From positions 1-35,340 of the forward strand of contig DASWJH010000095.1 in NCBI GenBank assembly GCA_036397255.1: 35,340 nucleotides of DNA. The letters run 5' to 3'. Each line of letters opens with the position of its first letter. Position 1 is the first letter of the stretch. A program made the translations under genes and the position numbers. The stretch comes from Nitrospiria bacterium (GTDB taxonomy: Bacteria; Nitrospirota; Nitrospiria; DASWJH01). Under the pieces are notes generated by a model that saw only the letters and a list, made by a program, of their open reading frames with translations, had not been told where the DNA came from and did not search any database. This document shows positions 6,977-14,437 of this stretch, piece after piece.

Positions 6977-7660
6977 ATGAAAATCTCCATTATTGTCCCT
7001 GTCCTCAACGAGGAAACCCTACTACCCCGGACCCTTTGTTTCTTAGAAAAGCTCGGGGATAAGGAGGTTGACGTCATTGTGGTTGATGGTGGAAGCTGTG
7101 ATGGGAGCCATGCGGTGGCCTTGAGGTATACTCAAAAGGTCATCTTCTCTACCACTGGGAGAGGAACCCAAATGAACAAAGGAGCTTTTCTTGCGGATGG
7201 AGAAATTCTCCTTTTTTTACACGGGGATTCACATATTGAGAAGGGAGGGTTGGATGCTCTTCGGGAAATTTTTAAGGATGAAAAAGTGGTGGGGGGTGGA
7301 TTTCAGCTTGGGATCGATTCAAACCGGAGGGCGTTAAAGCTTATTTCTTTTGTTGCCAACCTAAGGACCCGTTTTACAGGTATTCCTTACGGAGACCAGG
7401 GAATTTTTGTTCGCAAAAAAAATTTTGAGCGGTTAGGCGGTTTTCGGGATTTCCCCATTTTGGAGGATTTGGATTTTTTCCGGCGTTTAAAAAGAGAGGG
7501 GAAAACTGTAGTTCTCAGCAAAAAGGTTTGGACCTCTCCCAGACGCTGGGAAAAGGAGGGAATACTGAAGGTCACCCTTCGGAATCAAATTTTACTCATC
7601 CTTTATTTTGCTGGCATATCTCCAATGCGACTGGTACGCTGGTACCGCCTCATTCGGTAA
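6977..7660 (+). CDS. Family 2 glycosyltransferase, TIGR04283 type (rSAM/selenodomain-associated)
   Basis: 227 residues. A GT-A fold is indicated by ISIIVPVLNEE (3-13), VIVVDGGSCDGS, the GRGTQMNKGA segment, and LFLHGDSH in the position of the metal-binding DxD. The combination with TSPRRWEKEG and LRNQILLILYFAGISP at the C-terminus matches the TIGR04283 subfamily, often encoded with radical-SAM or selenium-domain proteins; no such partner is here. Acceptor and sugar are unknown. It is cytoplasmic, possibly membrane-associated through the C-terminal hydrophobic helix. The upstream region is T-rich and has no recognisable ribosome-binding site. Confidence 0.8.
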   Translation: MKISIIVPVLNEETLLPRTLCFLEKLGDKEVDVIVVDGGSCDGSHAVALRYTQKVIFSTTGRGTQMNKGAFLADGEILLFLHGDSHIEKGGLDALREIFKDEKVVGGGFQLGIDSNRRALKLISFVANLRTRFTGIPYGDQGIFVRKKNFERLGGFRDFPILEDLDFFRRLKREGKTVVLSKKVWTSPRRWEKEGILKVTLRNQILLILYFAGISPMRLVRWYRLIR

Positions 7661-7737
7661 AAGGAAGCCTTTTTAAGGAGTCTGAATTAAAAGGTACGCA
7701 TCTTTCAACACGAGGGGGATCTTTTTATAAGCCTGGA

Positions 7738-10614
7738 TTAAGGGAGGGAAGGGGATTTTTTTTGTTCTTCTTCCAATGTGTGAAGCCGTCTTTTTGCGCT
7801 TTCCAATTGACGGGGAAAACCCCTGGGGTCTAAATTGATAAATATTTGATATTGTTTCATGGCTTCTAAAGGTTGATTATTCCGTTCAAAAGAGATCGCG
7901 AGGTTATAATGGGCTTCGGGATAATCGGGCCAGTCTAAAAGAGCTTGCTGATATTGGGTAATGGCCTCCGTAGTCTTTCCTTGGCTTCGGTAAATAACCC
8001 CTAAATTGTTCTTTGCTTCCATATATTTGGGTTTAAGAGAAATGGCTTTCTTGTATTCCTGAGCCGCTTCTTCCAGTTTACCTTGACGGTGATAAATTAC
8101 CCCTAAATTATTATAAGCTTCCGGATAATCCGAATTCAGCTCTAAAGCCTTTAAATAAGACCGAGTTGCTTCAATGGGGCGGTTCGTTTCTGCATAGACA
8201 AATCCCAGGTTGTAATAGGTCTCTGACAACCGGGGATTAATTTCAATGGCTTTTATATGTTCTTGAAATGCTTTTTGGAAGCTTCCCTCCAAGCGGTAAA
8301 TAACCCCTAACTGGTTCCTTGCCTGGGCAAAATTAGAATTTTGTTTTATGGCCTCTTGGTAGTGTGGTTTTGCTTGGTCTAAAAGGCCTTTGGCCAGAAA
8401 GGTTTCCCCAAGGAGAAAGTGGGTTCTGGGACTAGGGTTCTTTTTTTGGAGAGATTGGTTTAAAATTTTCAAAGATTCATCATATTTTCCTTCTTTTCGT
8501 AGAATTTCGCCGAGGTCATTTAAGGCGATGTCAAGATCCGGATCGAGTTCCAGTGCCTTCCTTAACCCTTCAATTCCTCGTTCGGTCTGACCCTCGGAAA
8601 TCCACAGAAGACCTAATTGATGGTGGGCCCGTGAATGGGTTGGAAAAAGTTTAATGGCTTCTTGTTCCTCTTGGATCGCCAAAGGAATATTTCCTTTTTT
8701 TGTATAAACCAAAGCCATTTGGTGGTGGGTTTCACCATTATTGGGCTGCAGTTTGAGTGAATTTTCAAAACTATGAAGGGCTTCATTTTCCCTGCCTTGT
8801 TGGAACAAAGCGAGGCCCAGATCAAAGTGAAATTCCCACCGGGTGGGCTCCAGAGATAAAGCGGTTTGGTATTTTTGTATAGCTGCATCAGTTTTTCCTT
8901 GTTGATATAGTATTTTTCCCATTTGATAATGGGCTTCTCCTAAATTTGGTTTTTGCCGTATGGCCTGACCCAACTCAGATAAAGCCTGGTTTAATTTATT
9001 TTGGTGACTGAGAACCCATCCTCTGGAAACTTGGCTCCAAGGAGATTCGGGCTCTAAAGCGATTAAGGTTTCGGCAATGGATTTTTTTTGATGAAAATCA
9101 GGAGTCGTTAAAAAGGTTTCAAAGAGCTTTTGCACCTCGACCTGCCGGAGCATTTTTTCCTGTATTTTTTTTGCCCCATCCATTGCATTCTCCAAAGAGG
9201 GGTGAATCGCTAAAGCTTTTTGATAGGATTGGAGAGCAAGTTGGAATTTTTCTTGTCGTTCATAAAGGTGACCCAGGTTCAGGTAGGCCAGGGCAAATTC
9301 TGGATCTATATCAAGGGCCTTTTGATAGGTTTGTATGGCCCTGTCGATTTCTCCGATTACGGTGTAAGTTTGCCCGAGGTGGAGGTATGTTTCAGTGTTT
9401 TCTGAATTAATGTCTAAGGAACGTTGAAAAAGAGTGAGGGCTTGTTTTATGTTTCCTCCTGAAAGGTTTACTTCACCCAAGGCGTTGAGGGCTTTGGTCG
9501 ATTGAGGGTAATGTTGAAGGTAGCGTTTAAATTGTTTGTTGGCTTTTTCCAATTGACCGGTTTGTTGATAGGCCTTACCCAACGAGAAAAAAGCCTCCGG
9601 GGGTTGAGGCCGAACCGATAATACCTTCTGGTAACCTTCAATGGCTTGTTTGAAGTTTCCGAGGTGTAAATGAGCATCCGCCAGACCGTGTTGAGCCTCA
9701 ATCCTTTCGGGATAAACGGCCAGGACGTTTTGAAATTCTTCATAAGCCTTCCGAAAGTCGTTTACCTCAAGAAAGGTTTTTCCCAAAGCTTGATGCGCCT
9801 CCGTAAACTCGGGATAGGTGGATATGGCTTTTTGTAATTCCAAAATGGCTTTTTCATAATTACCAAAGTTTTTATGAATTAACCCCAATTGGTAATGGGC
9901 ATTTTCGTGGGTTGGAAAATTAGTCACTTCAAGGGTGAACGCTGTGATCGCTTTTTCAATTTCTGCCTTCCGTTTAAAGATAAGGCCCAAATGATAATTC
10001 CCTTCGGTTAAGGTGGGGTTTAATTTGAGGGCGGTCTCTATTTCTCTTTGGGCATCACTTAATAAGGAAAGGTCGCTGTAAACCAGTCCTAAATTAAAAT
10101 GTCCTTCTGAAAAAGAAGGACGGATTTGAATGGCCATTTGAAATTCCGAAATGGCATTTTTGAGTTTTCCTTGATTCCGAAAGGCAATGCCGAGATCATT
10201 GTGGACCTCGGAGAGGTTTGAAGAACTGGAGAGGGCTTTCTGAAATTGCCTTATGGCTTCAGAAGTTTTTCCCTGTTTCATGTAGATCTTCCCTAAACCA
10301 TGGTTGGCCATTCCAAGATCTGGTTTAAGACGAAGGGCCTGGCTATATTCAAAAATGGCTTCATCAAAGTCTTCATCGAGGCTAGCGAACCATGCCTTTG
10401 AAAAATGGGCATACGGGTTTTCTGGATCATTTTCTATAATCTTTTGGCGGAGTTGTTTTTTTAAATCGATTTTTTCTGTTTCTAAGGATTGTTGGAACAA
10501 TGTTTCCGTGGATGTTTGGGCGATGCAAAAGGGGGAGTGTGAAATGAGAAAAAGAAAAAACAATAAACCGGTGTCCAGCCGAAAAATTTTGAAAAGCTTT
10601 GGTCTGAGGACCAT
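7738..10614 (-). CDS. Secreted giant TPR-repeat protein with two 12-TPR modules
   Basis: 958 residues. Residues 1-33 look like a signal peptide (basic start, GLLFFLFLISHSPF core, cleavage near CIAQ), so the repeats are probably in the periplasm. From about residue 65 to 480 I count 12 tetratricopeptide repeats of 34 residues with the usual NLGxxY...G...A...A pattern, and 12 more from about 525 to 940. Each block is preceded by the same non-TPR header (LFQQSLETEK... at 39; LFETFLTTPD... at 497), so the second half is a duplicate of the first, offset by about 458 residues. TPR solenoids scaffold protein-protein contacts; no catalytic domain is seen. It diverges from two triheme cytochrome genes, so a role in assembling or holding envelope electron carriers is possible but only inferred. 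A consensus promoter ends 6 nt before the ATG, and there is no Shine-Dalgarno sequence at normal spacing. Confidence 0.85.
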   Translation of the reverse strand: MVLRPKLFKIFRLDTGLLFFLFLISHSPFCIAQTSTETLFQQSLETEKIDLKKQLRQKIIENDPENPYAHFSKAWFASLDEDFDEAIFEYSQALRLKPDLGMANHGLGKIYMKQGKTSEAIRQFQKALSSSSNLSEVHNDLGIAFRNQGKLKNAISEFQMAIQIRPSFSEGHFNLGLVYSDLSLLSDAQREIETALKLNPTLTEGNYHLGLIFKRKAEIEKAITAFTLEVTNFPTHENAHYQLGLIHKNFGNYEKAILELQKAISTYPEFTEAHQALGKTFLEVNDFRKAYEEFQNVLAVYPERIEAQHGLADAHLHLGNFKQAIEGYQKVLSVRPQPPEAFFSLGKAYQQTGQLEKANKQFKRYLQHYPQSTKALNALGEVNLSGGNIKQALTLFQRSLDINSENTETYLHLGQTYTVIGEIDRAIQTYQKALDIDPEFALAYLNLGHLYERQEKFQLALQSYQKALAIHPSLENAMDGAKKIQEKMLRQVEVQKLFETFLTTPDFHQKKSIAETLIALEPESPWSQVSRGWVLSHQNKLNQALSELGQAIRQKPNLGEAHYQMGKILYQQGKTDAAIQKYQTALSLEPTRWEFHFDLGLALFQQGRENEALHSFENSLKLQPNNGETHHQMALVYTKKGNIPLAIQEEQEAIKLFPTHSRAHHQLGLLWISEGQTERGIEGLRKALELDPDLDIALNDLGEILRKEGKYDESLKILNQSLQKKNPSPRTHFLLGETFLAKGLLDQAKPHYQEAIKQNSNFAQARNQLGVIYRLEGSFQKAFQEHIKAIEINPRLSETYYNLGFVYAETNRPIEATRSYLKALELNSDYPEAYNNLGVIYHRQGKLEEAAQEYKKAISLKPKYMEAKNNLGVIYRSQGKTTEAITQYQQALLDWPDYPEAHYNLAISFERNNQPLEAMKQYQIFINLDPRGFPRQLESAKRRLHTLEEEQKKSPSLP

Positions 10615-10620
10615 GCTTTG

Positions 10621-10649
10621 TTTATAATGATTGGGTTACCTTCTGTCAA
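10621..10649 (-). promoter_or_regulatory. Consensus sigma70-type promoter of the TPR gene
   Basis: On the minus strand, TTGACA (10649-10644), 17-nt spacer, TATAAA (10626-10621). Only 6 nt (CAAAGC) separate the -10 box from the ATG at 10614, so transcription should start at or within a base of the start codon. Confidence 0.7.
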
Positions 10650-10824
10650 GGCCTGGTTTTAGATTTTCTTTTTGGGTTGGGAAAGGATTCCCGGAATGCG
10701 AGATTTGGTTTTTTTTTGAAGAGTTTTTATAGGGATAAAGGGATTTCTTGAATCAAACGGTTGAAGGTGTATTTTTTGTTCTTTTTTCTTATAAGTCAGA
10801 CGCGAAAACAGACCTGATTTTCTA

Positions 10825-10853
10825 TTGACAAGTTGAAGGAAAAGGGCAAAAAT
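10825..10853 (+). promoter_or_regulatory. Possible promoter of the triheme cytochrome pair
   Basis: A consensus TTGACA at 10825-10830 is followed at the right distance only by A-rich sequence (AAAAAT at 10848-10853), so the -10 box is weak. An activator may be needed. The GTG start at 10885 is preceded by AAGGGGG (10867-10873), so this mRNA has a normal leader. Confidence 0.35.
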
Positions 10854-10884
10854 AAAAACGGTTTATAAGGGGGATATAAAACAG

Positions 10885-11265
10885 GTGATAAAAACGTATC
10901 GGCTAATTGTGATTTTTCTTGGTTTGACCCTAGGGTTGGTTTTTGTGGAAGGTTCTTTTTCTCCCCCTCCTGGAGCTGAGTACGGCGATATTACCATGAA
11001 CCGGTATGCCGAAGAGGCGGGTGTTCCACCGGTCATTTTTCCTCATTGGTTCCACAGGATTCGATTTAAATGCAAGGTCTGTCATTCGGATATTTTTGAA
11101 ATGCGGGGCGGGGCCAATGATGTTACCATGATCAAAATCATTAAAGGGCAATACTGTGGAAAATGCCATAATGGGAGGATCGCCTGGGCGCCCCTCTATT
11201 GTGATCGTTGCCACTCCGGAGAAAGTGAAGTGACTATTCCACCTGCACGTGGATTTGTCGAATAA
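10885..11265 (+). CDS. Triheme c7-type cytochrome, exported
   Basis: 126 residues with GTG start. A signal peptide or anchor covers residues 6-24. Three CxxCH haem c sites are present: CKVCH (63-67), CGKCH (91-95) and CDRCH (106-110). FPHWFH before the first site and spacing rich in Thr/Met/Gly match the c(7)-type triheme domain (PF14522/TIGR04257 'nanowire' domain): H-W-F-H-R, F-K-C-x-x-C-H, I-F-E-M, then C-G-x-C-H-N-G. It is a periplasmic, low-potential electron carrier with bis-histidine haems. The next gene encodes a second triheme protein 10 nt downstream, so the two are probably made together. Redox partners are not identifiable here. Confidence 0.88.
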   Translation: MIKTYRLIVIFLGLTLGLVFVEGSFSPPPGAEYGDITMNRYAEEAGVPPVIFPHWFHRIRFKCKVCHSDIFEMRGGANDVTMIKIIKGQYCGKCHNGRIAWAPLYCDRCHSGESEVTIPPARGFVE

Positions 11266-11275
11266 GGGAATGGAT

Positions 11276-12085
11276 ATGTTTCCTGGGCCAATCAGAAATG
11301 TGAAAAAGACCTTTTTTAAAACAGGTTCCCATTCCCTTGTTTTTTTATCGGTGGGTGTGTTTCTTTTTATTCTTTTTCTGTTTAATTTATCTATGGCCTT
11401 TAAAACCACTGAACCCAAGGGGGTCCTGGTAGTCCAACAAAAGGCCCAAACCTCAGAGGGGTCCAAGCAGGGTTCCTCCCGATCATCTTTGGGAGGTATA
11501 GATCTTTCTAAGGAAGAAGCGGATCGAAGGCTCCTCATTGAAAAATTTAAAAATCTGGATCCGGCTATGGCCATCTATTTAGATAGCCAGGGTCAAATGG
11601 CGGGAACCGGAAATCCAACCGATTTTATTGGGGAAGCGGAGCGTGCGGGAATGGCAACACACCCCATTGCCCTTGAGGCTGCGGACCTCCCAACAGACCG
11701 GTATGGACTGGTAGATTGGGTTGAAGGTTCTCGGATGGGTAAAATTAATCCCAGGGATTCCTTAGATCCCAATATTCCCCCCACCGAACCTTTAGATCTC
11801 GATGTGGTCATCGAAACCAAAAGCCGCTTTCAACCCAGGGTGGTATTCTCCCACAAGGTGCACACCTTTTGGTTAAGTTGTGATAATTGTCATCCGTCTA
11901 TCTTTAAACAGGAGGCAGGAGGGAATCCTGAAATGACCATGCCCAAGATCGCTTCGGGAGAATTTTGTGGGCGGTGTCACAATCGGGTTTCTTTTCCTTT
12001 AACCGATTGTCTTCGCTGTCATACCAAACCCAAAGAAGAAACCACTGCAGGGCCGGGTTTGGAGGCAACCACCCCCCTTCGATAA
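11276..12085 (+). CDS. Membrane-anchored triheme c7-type cytochrome with long N-terminal extension
   Basis: 269 residues from the ATG at 11276, chosen because AAGGGA (11264-11269) lies 6 nt before it; starts at 11249 (GTG) and 11270 have no such site. A single hydrophobic segment (about residues 19-41) anchors or exports the protein. Then comes a linker of about 140 residues, rich in Ser, Gly and Asp and without haem motifs, and a C-terminal triheme domain with CDNCH (202-206), CGRCH (231-235) and CLRCH (245-249). FSHKVH before the first haem supplies candidate axial ligands. The domain matches that of the upstream protein, so the pair probably arose by duplication. Residues 150-180 (LPTDRYGLVDW...GKINPRDSL) look like a conserved, structured segment of unknown function. 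Confidence 0.85.
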   Translation: MFPGPIRNVKKTFFKTGSHSLVFLSVGVFLFILFLFNLSMAFKTTEPKGVLVVQQKAQTSEGSKQGSSRSSLGGIDLSKEEADRRLLIEKFKNLDPAMAIYLDSQGQMAGTGNPTDFIGEAERAGMATHPIALEAADLPTDRYGLVDWVEGSRMGKINPRDSLDPNIPPTEPLDLDVVIETKSRFQPRVVFSHKVHTFWLSCDNCHPSIFKQEAGGNPEMTMPKIASGEFCGRCHNRVSFPLTDCLRCHTKPKEETTAGPGLEATTPLR

Positions 12086-12189
12086 AAACAATTTTTTAAC
12101 CATCCAGAACAAAATTCCAACCGGGAGCACCTTTTTTTCTGGTTGTTTTTGGGGACCGATTTTGGTGGTTCCAAAAAAATAAAATCCTC

Positions 12190-12218
12190 TTGACGATTTA
12201 ATTGGGTGTGGCTACACT
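12190..12218 (+). promoter_or_regulatory. Promoter abutting the methyltransferase GTG start
   Basis: TTGACG (12190-12195), 17-nt spacer, TACACT (12213-12218), then 7 nt and GTG at 12226. Transcription should begin at the G of the start codon. The longer reading frame from a TTG at 12202 would begin inside the promoter. Confidence 0.6.
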
Positions 12219-12225
12219 GGACCTC

Positions 12226-12876
12226 GTGGCTCTTTATTCCCGTCAAAAAAAATATTTTGAGGAGGCTTACAAAACCGGTGAACACGGTTGGCCGGTTGAG
12301 GAACCCTCTCCTTTTGTCATTGATTTTCTTCGTAAGGTTAGCCTTCCGGGAAAACATTTGCGGGTTCTTGATTTAGGGTGCGGAGAAGGACGGCATACCT
12401 TTCTCTTTGCCCAAAAAGGTTGGAGAACCGTTGGGGTAGATTATCAACCTCTGGCATTAGAAAGAGCGAATAAAATTGCAAAACAAAAAAACATAAGGCC
12501 CGGGTTTAGTTTTGTCTTGGGGGACCTTTCTCACCTTCCTTTTCGCTTTCAATCCTTTGATGCTTTAGTTGATTTCGGTGTGCTTCATCATGTCCCCAGA
12601 AGAGATACTCCTCACTACCTGAAAACAGTGATTTCCTTACTAAAATCTAATGGATTTTTTCTGTTGTCCTGTTTTTCGGTGAAGTTTAAGCATTTCCCTG
12701 GTGAAAAACGGAAAAGAAATTGGTTGATTCATCGGGGGCATTATGATCGATTTTTTAAAAAAACCGATTTTTCCAAAATATTTGGTAATTTTTTTAGTAT
12801 TTTGGACATTGAAGAAGAGCGACAGGGATCCTATTCTTTTTACAACGTTTTATTAAGAAAGCGTGATCATGCCTGA
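12226..12876 (+). CDS. Class I SAM-dependent methyltransferase
   Basis: 216 residues from GTG 12226. The Rossmann-fold SAM site is clear: VLDLGCGEGRH (47-57, motif I), VGVDYQPLALERA (motif II, acidic residue binding ribose) and FDALVDFGVLHHV (motif IV/post-I). The N-terminus YFEEAYKTGEHGW resembles methyltransferases of the type-11/TehB-like group. The substrate cannot be inferred. I chose 12226 because a promoter occupies 12190-12218, so starts at 12202 or before would not be transcribed from it; there is no Shine-Dalgarno sequence, as in the other putative leaderless genes. Its last codons overlap the start of the transaminase gene, so the two are translationally coupled. Confidence 0.8.
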   Translation: MALYSRQKKYFEEAYKTGEHGWPVEEPSPFVIDFLRKVSLPGKHLRVLDLGCGEGRHTFLFAQKGWRTVGVDYQPLALERANKIAKQKNIRPGFSFVLGDLSHLPFRFQSFDALVDFGVLHHVPRRDTPHYLKTVISLLKSNGFFLLSCFSVKFKHFPGEKRKRNWLIHRGHYDRFFKKTDFSKIFGNFFSILDIEEERQGSYSFYNVLLRKRDHA

Positions 12877-13726
12877 TATAGCCTTTTTGAATGAAAAATT
12901 TTTACCCCTGGATAGGGCCATGGTTTCAGTTGAGGATCGGGGTTTTCAGTTTGGTGATGGGGTTTATGAGCTGATTCGGGCCTATGGGGGGCGGCTTTTT
13001 CATGTGGAAAACCACATCAGAAGGCTGTTGCAAAGTCTGGACTCCATTCAATTGCCTGGGGTTTACCCCATGGATCAATGGAGATCGATTTTAGAAATGG
13101 CCTTGGAAAAAAGCGGGTACACGGAGGCAAAAATTTATCTTCAGGTTACACGGGGTGTTTCCCCCCGGCAACACCCTTTCCCTGAAAAGGTGATCCCAAC
13201 GGTGGTAGTAACGGTCCGAAAAATGGATATTTTCCCTGAGGATTACCAAAAAGAGGGCGTTTCGGTGATTACCATGCCTGATTTAAGGTGGGCCCGTTGC
13301 GATGTCAAATCTATTAACCTTCTTCCAAATATTCTGGCTAAACAGAAAGCTAAGGAAGAAGGTGCCCTGGAGGCCCTTTTTATCAGAGATGGTCAGGTGC
13401 AGGAAGGGGCAGGAAGCAATGTTTTTTCTCTTAAAGGAGATCGGCTGATTACGCCCGCTGAAGGGAATCGGATTCTTTCAGGAGTAACAAGGGGAGCCCT
13501 CATTGGTTTGGCGAAAGCGATGGGTCTGCAGGTTTTTGAGGAAGATCTTGAATTGAATGCGTTATATTCATCGGATGAAGTGTTATTGACCGCTACCTCC
13601 ATGGAGATTTTGCCAGTTGTACGGATTGATAAAAAAGTGATAGGATCAGGGAAACCCGGACCGATCCAAAAAAAACTTTATCAAGATTTTTTAAATGGGC
13701 TATCTCGGTATAAAAAAGGTTCATGA
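12869..13726 (+). CDS. dat: D-amino-acid transaminase (class IV PLP aminotransferase)
   Basis: 285 residues. It would exchange the amino group between D-alanine and 2-oxoglutarate to supply D-glutamate or D-alanine for cell wall. The sequence follows the Bacillus-type D-amino-acid transaminase along its length: VEDRGFQFGDGVYE (21-34), QVTRGVSPRQHPFP (92-105, with R100 and H102 in the places of the carboxylate-trap Arg/His), and RCDVKSINLL (143-152) carrying the PLP lysine K147, then GAGSNVF and TSMEILPV. The Arg-x-His pair favours the D-specific enzyme over branched-chain aminotransferase (IlvE) or PabC, but specificity within class IV is easily misjudged. The ATG at 12869 overlaps the methyltransferase stop; a GTG at 12863 is possible. 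Confidence 0.8.
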   Translation: MPDIAFLNEKFLPLDRAMVSVEDRGFQFGDGVYELIRAYGGRLFHVENHIRRLLQSLDSIQLPGVYPMDQWRSILEMALEKSGYTEAKIYLQVTRGVSPRQHPFPEKVIPTVVVTVRKMDIFPEDYQKEGVSVITMPDLRWARCDVKSINLLPNILAKQKAKEEGALEALFIRDGQVQEGAGSNVFSLKGDRLITPAEGNRILSGVTRGALIGLAKAMGLQVFEEDLELNALYSSDEVLLTATSMEILPVVRIDKKVIGSGKPGPIQKKLYQDFLNGLSRYKKGS

Positions 13727-13808
13727 GAGGGAAAAGGACCCCCCCAAAAAGGCCTTCTAAACCGAATGGACATCGATCCAGGACCTTTATTAGGAAGGAC
13801 ATTTCACC

Positions 13809-13837
13809 TTGCATTTTTTATATAGATATGCTATAAA
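13809..13837 (+). promoter_or_regulatory. Promoter of the rimP-nusA-infB operon
   Basis: TTGCAT (13809-13814), 17-nt spacer, TATAAA (13832-13837). Predicted start near 13844, giving a leader of about 70 nt that contains the terminator-like hairpin listed next. Confidence 0.65.
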
Positions 13838-13860
13838 AAACCCCAATCTGTCTACTTGGT

Positions 13861-13892
13861 AAAGTGGGCTTGCGGTATTGCCCGCTTTTTTT
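13861..13892 (+). terminator. Attenuator-like intrinsic terminator in the rimP leader
   Basis: AAAGTGGGC (13861-13869) pairs with GCCCGCTTT (13880-13888, one G-T pair) around a 10-nt loop, and T-run 13886-13892 follows. It sits between the operon promoter (13809-13837) and the GTG of rimP (13913), so it must be read through for any expression. Similar terminator-shaped hairpins before rimP-nusA are common in bacteria, and NusA itself acts on termination. Confidence 0.7.
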
Positions 13893-13912
13893 ATTTAAAT
13901 TCCTAAATCACC

Positions 13913-14377
13913 GTGACAGTAGAATTACCCAATGAACAATTACAAAGGTTTGTAAAGCCCATTCTGCAATCTCTCGGTTTTGAGTTGATTGATTTGGAGT
14001 ATTTTGGGCATGGATCAAAGGGTATATTACGGGTTTTTATTGAGAAAGAGGGCGGAATCACCCTTGAGGATTGTGCCAAGGCAAGCCGTTATATCAGCCA
14101 CGCGTTGGATGTAGAGGATCCTATTGCCCATTCCTATCACTTGGAGGTTTCCTCTCCTGGTTTAGACCGTCCTTTAAAAAAGCTGGAAGAGTTTGACCGG
14201 TTCCAGGGAAGAAAAGTCAAAATAAAATTGCATCAACCTAAAGGAGGACAGAAGGTTTTAAGAGGGGAATTAAAGGACCGGTTGGGTGAAACTATTTTTA
14301 TTGTTGTCGAAGATGGAAAAGAAATTGAAATTCCTTTTCGTGACATTTTTTCCGCAAGATTACAGTTGAATTTTTAA
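13913..14377 (+). CDS. rimP: Ribosome maturation factor RimP
   Basis: 154 residues, GTG start. The N-terminal alpha/beta domain (LGFELIDLEYFGHGSKGILRVFIEKEGGITLEDCAKASR, written here in its key parts: LGFELIDLEY about 22-31; RVFIEKEGG about 42-50) and the conserved YHLEVSSPGLDRPL segment (about 78-91), followed by an SH3-like C-terminal domain, are diagnostic of RimP. It assists 30S subunit maturation. Length equals the family norm. First gene of the cluster with nusA and infB, a near-universal order. No clear ribosome-binding site lies before the GTG, which is 21 nt past the attenuator T-run. Confidence 0.9.
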   Translation: MTVELPNEQLQRFVKPILQSLGFELIDLEYFGHGSKGILRVFIEKEGGITLEDCAKASRYISHALDVEDPIAHSYHLEVSSPGLDRPLKKLEEFDRFQGRKVKIKLHQPKGGQKVLRGELKDRLGETIFIVVEDGKEIEIPFRDIFSARLQLNF

Positions 14378-14437
14378 TTGAAATAAAATATTTGGGTTAA
14401 ACATTAAATTTAATATTGAAAAATTTTGGGGTAGGGG

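Noticed and set aside
7659-7674. AAAAGG-AAG-CCTTTTT hairpin at the end of the glycosyltransferase
   Set aside because: Its stem is mostly A-T with a 3-nt loop and overlaps the stop codon, so it is too weak to call as a terminator.
12151-12176. Stem GGGACC/GGTTCC before the methyltransferase
   Set aside because: Followed by A rather than T on the plus strand and not by T on the minus strand, so it is not a terminator; no other role is evident.
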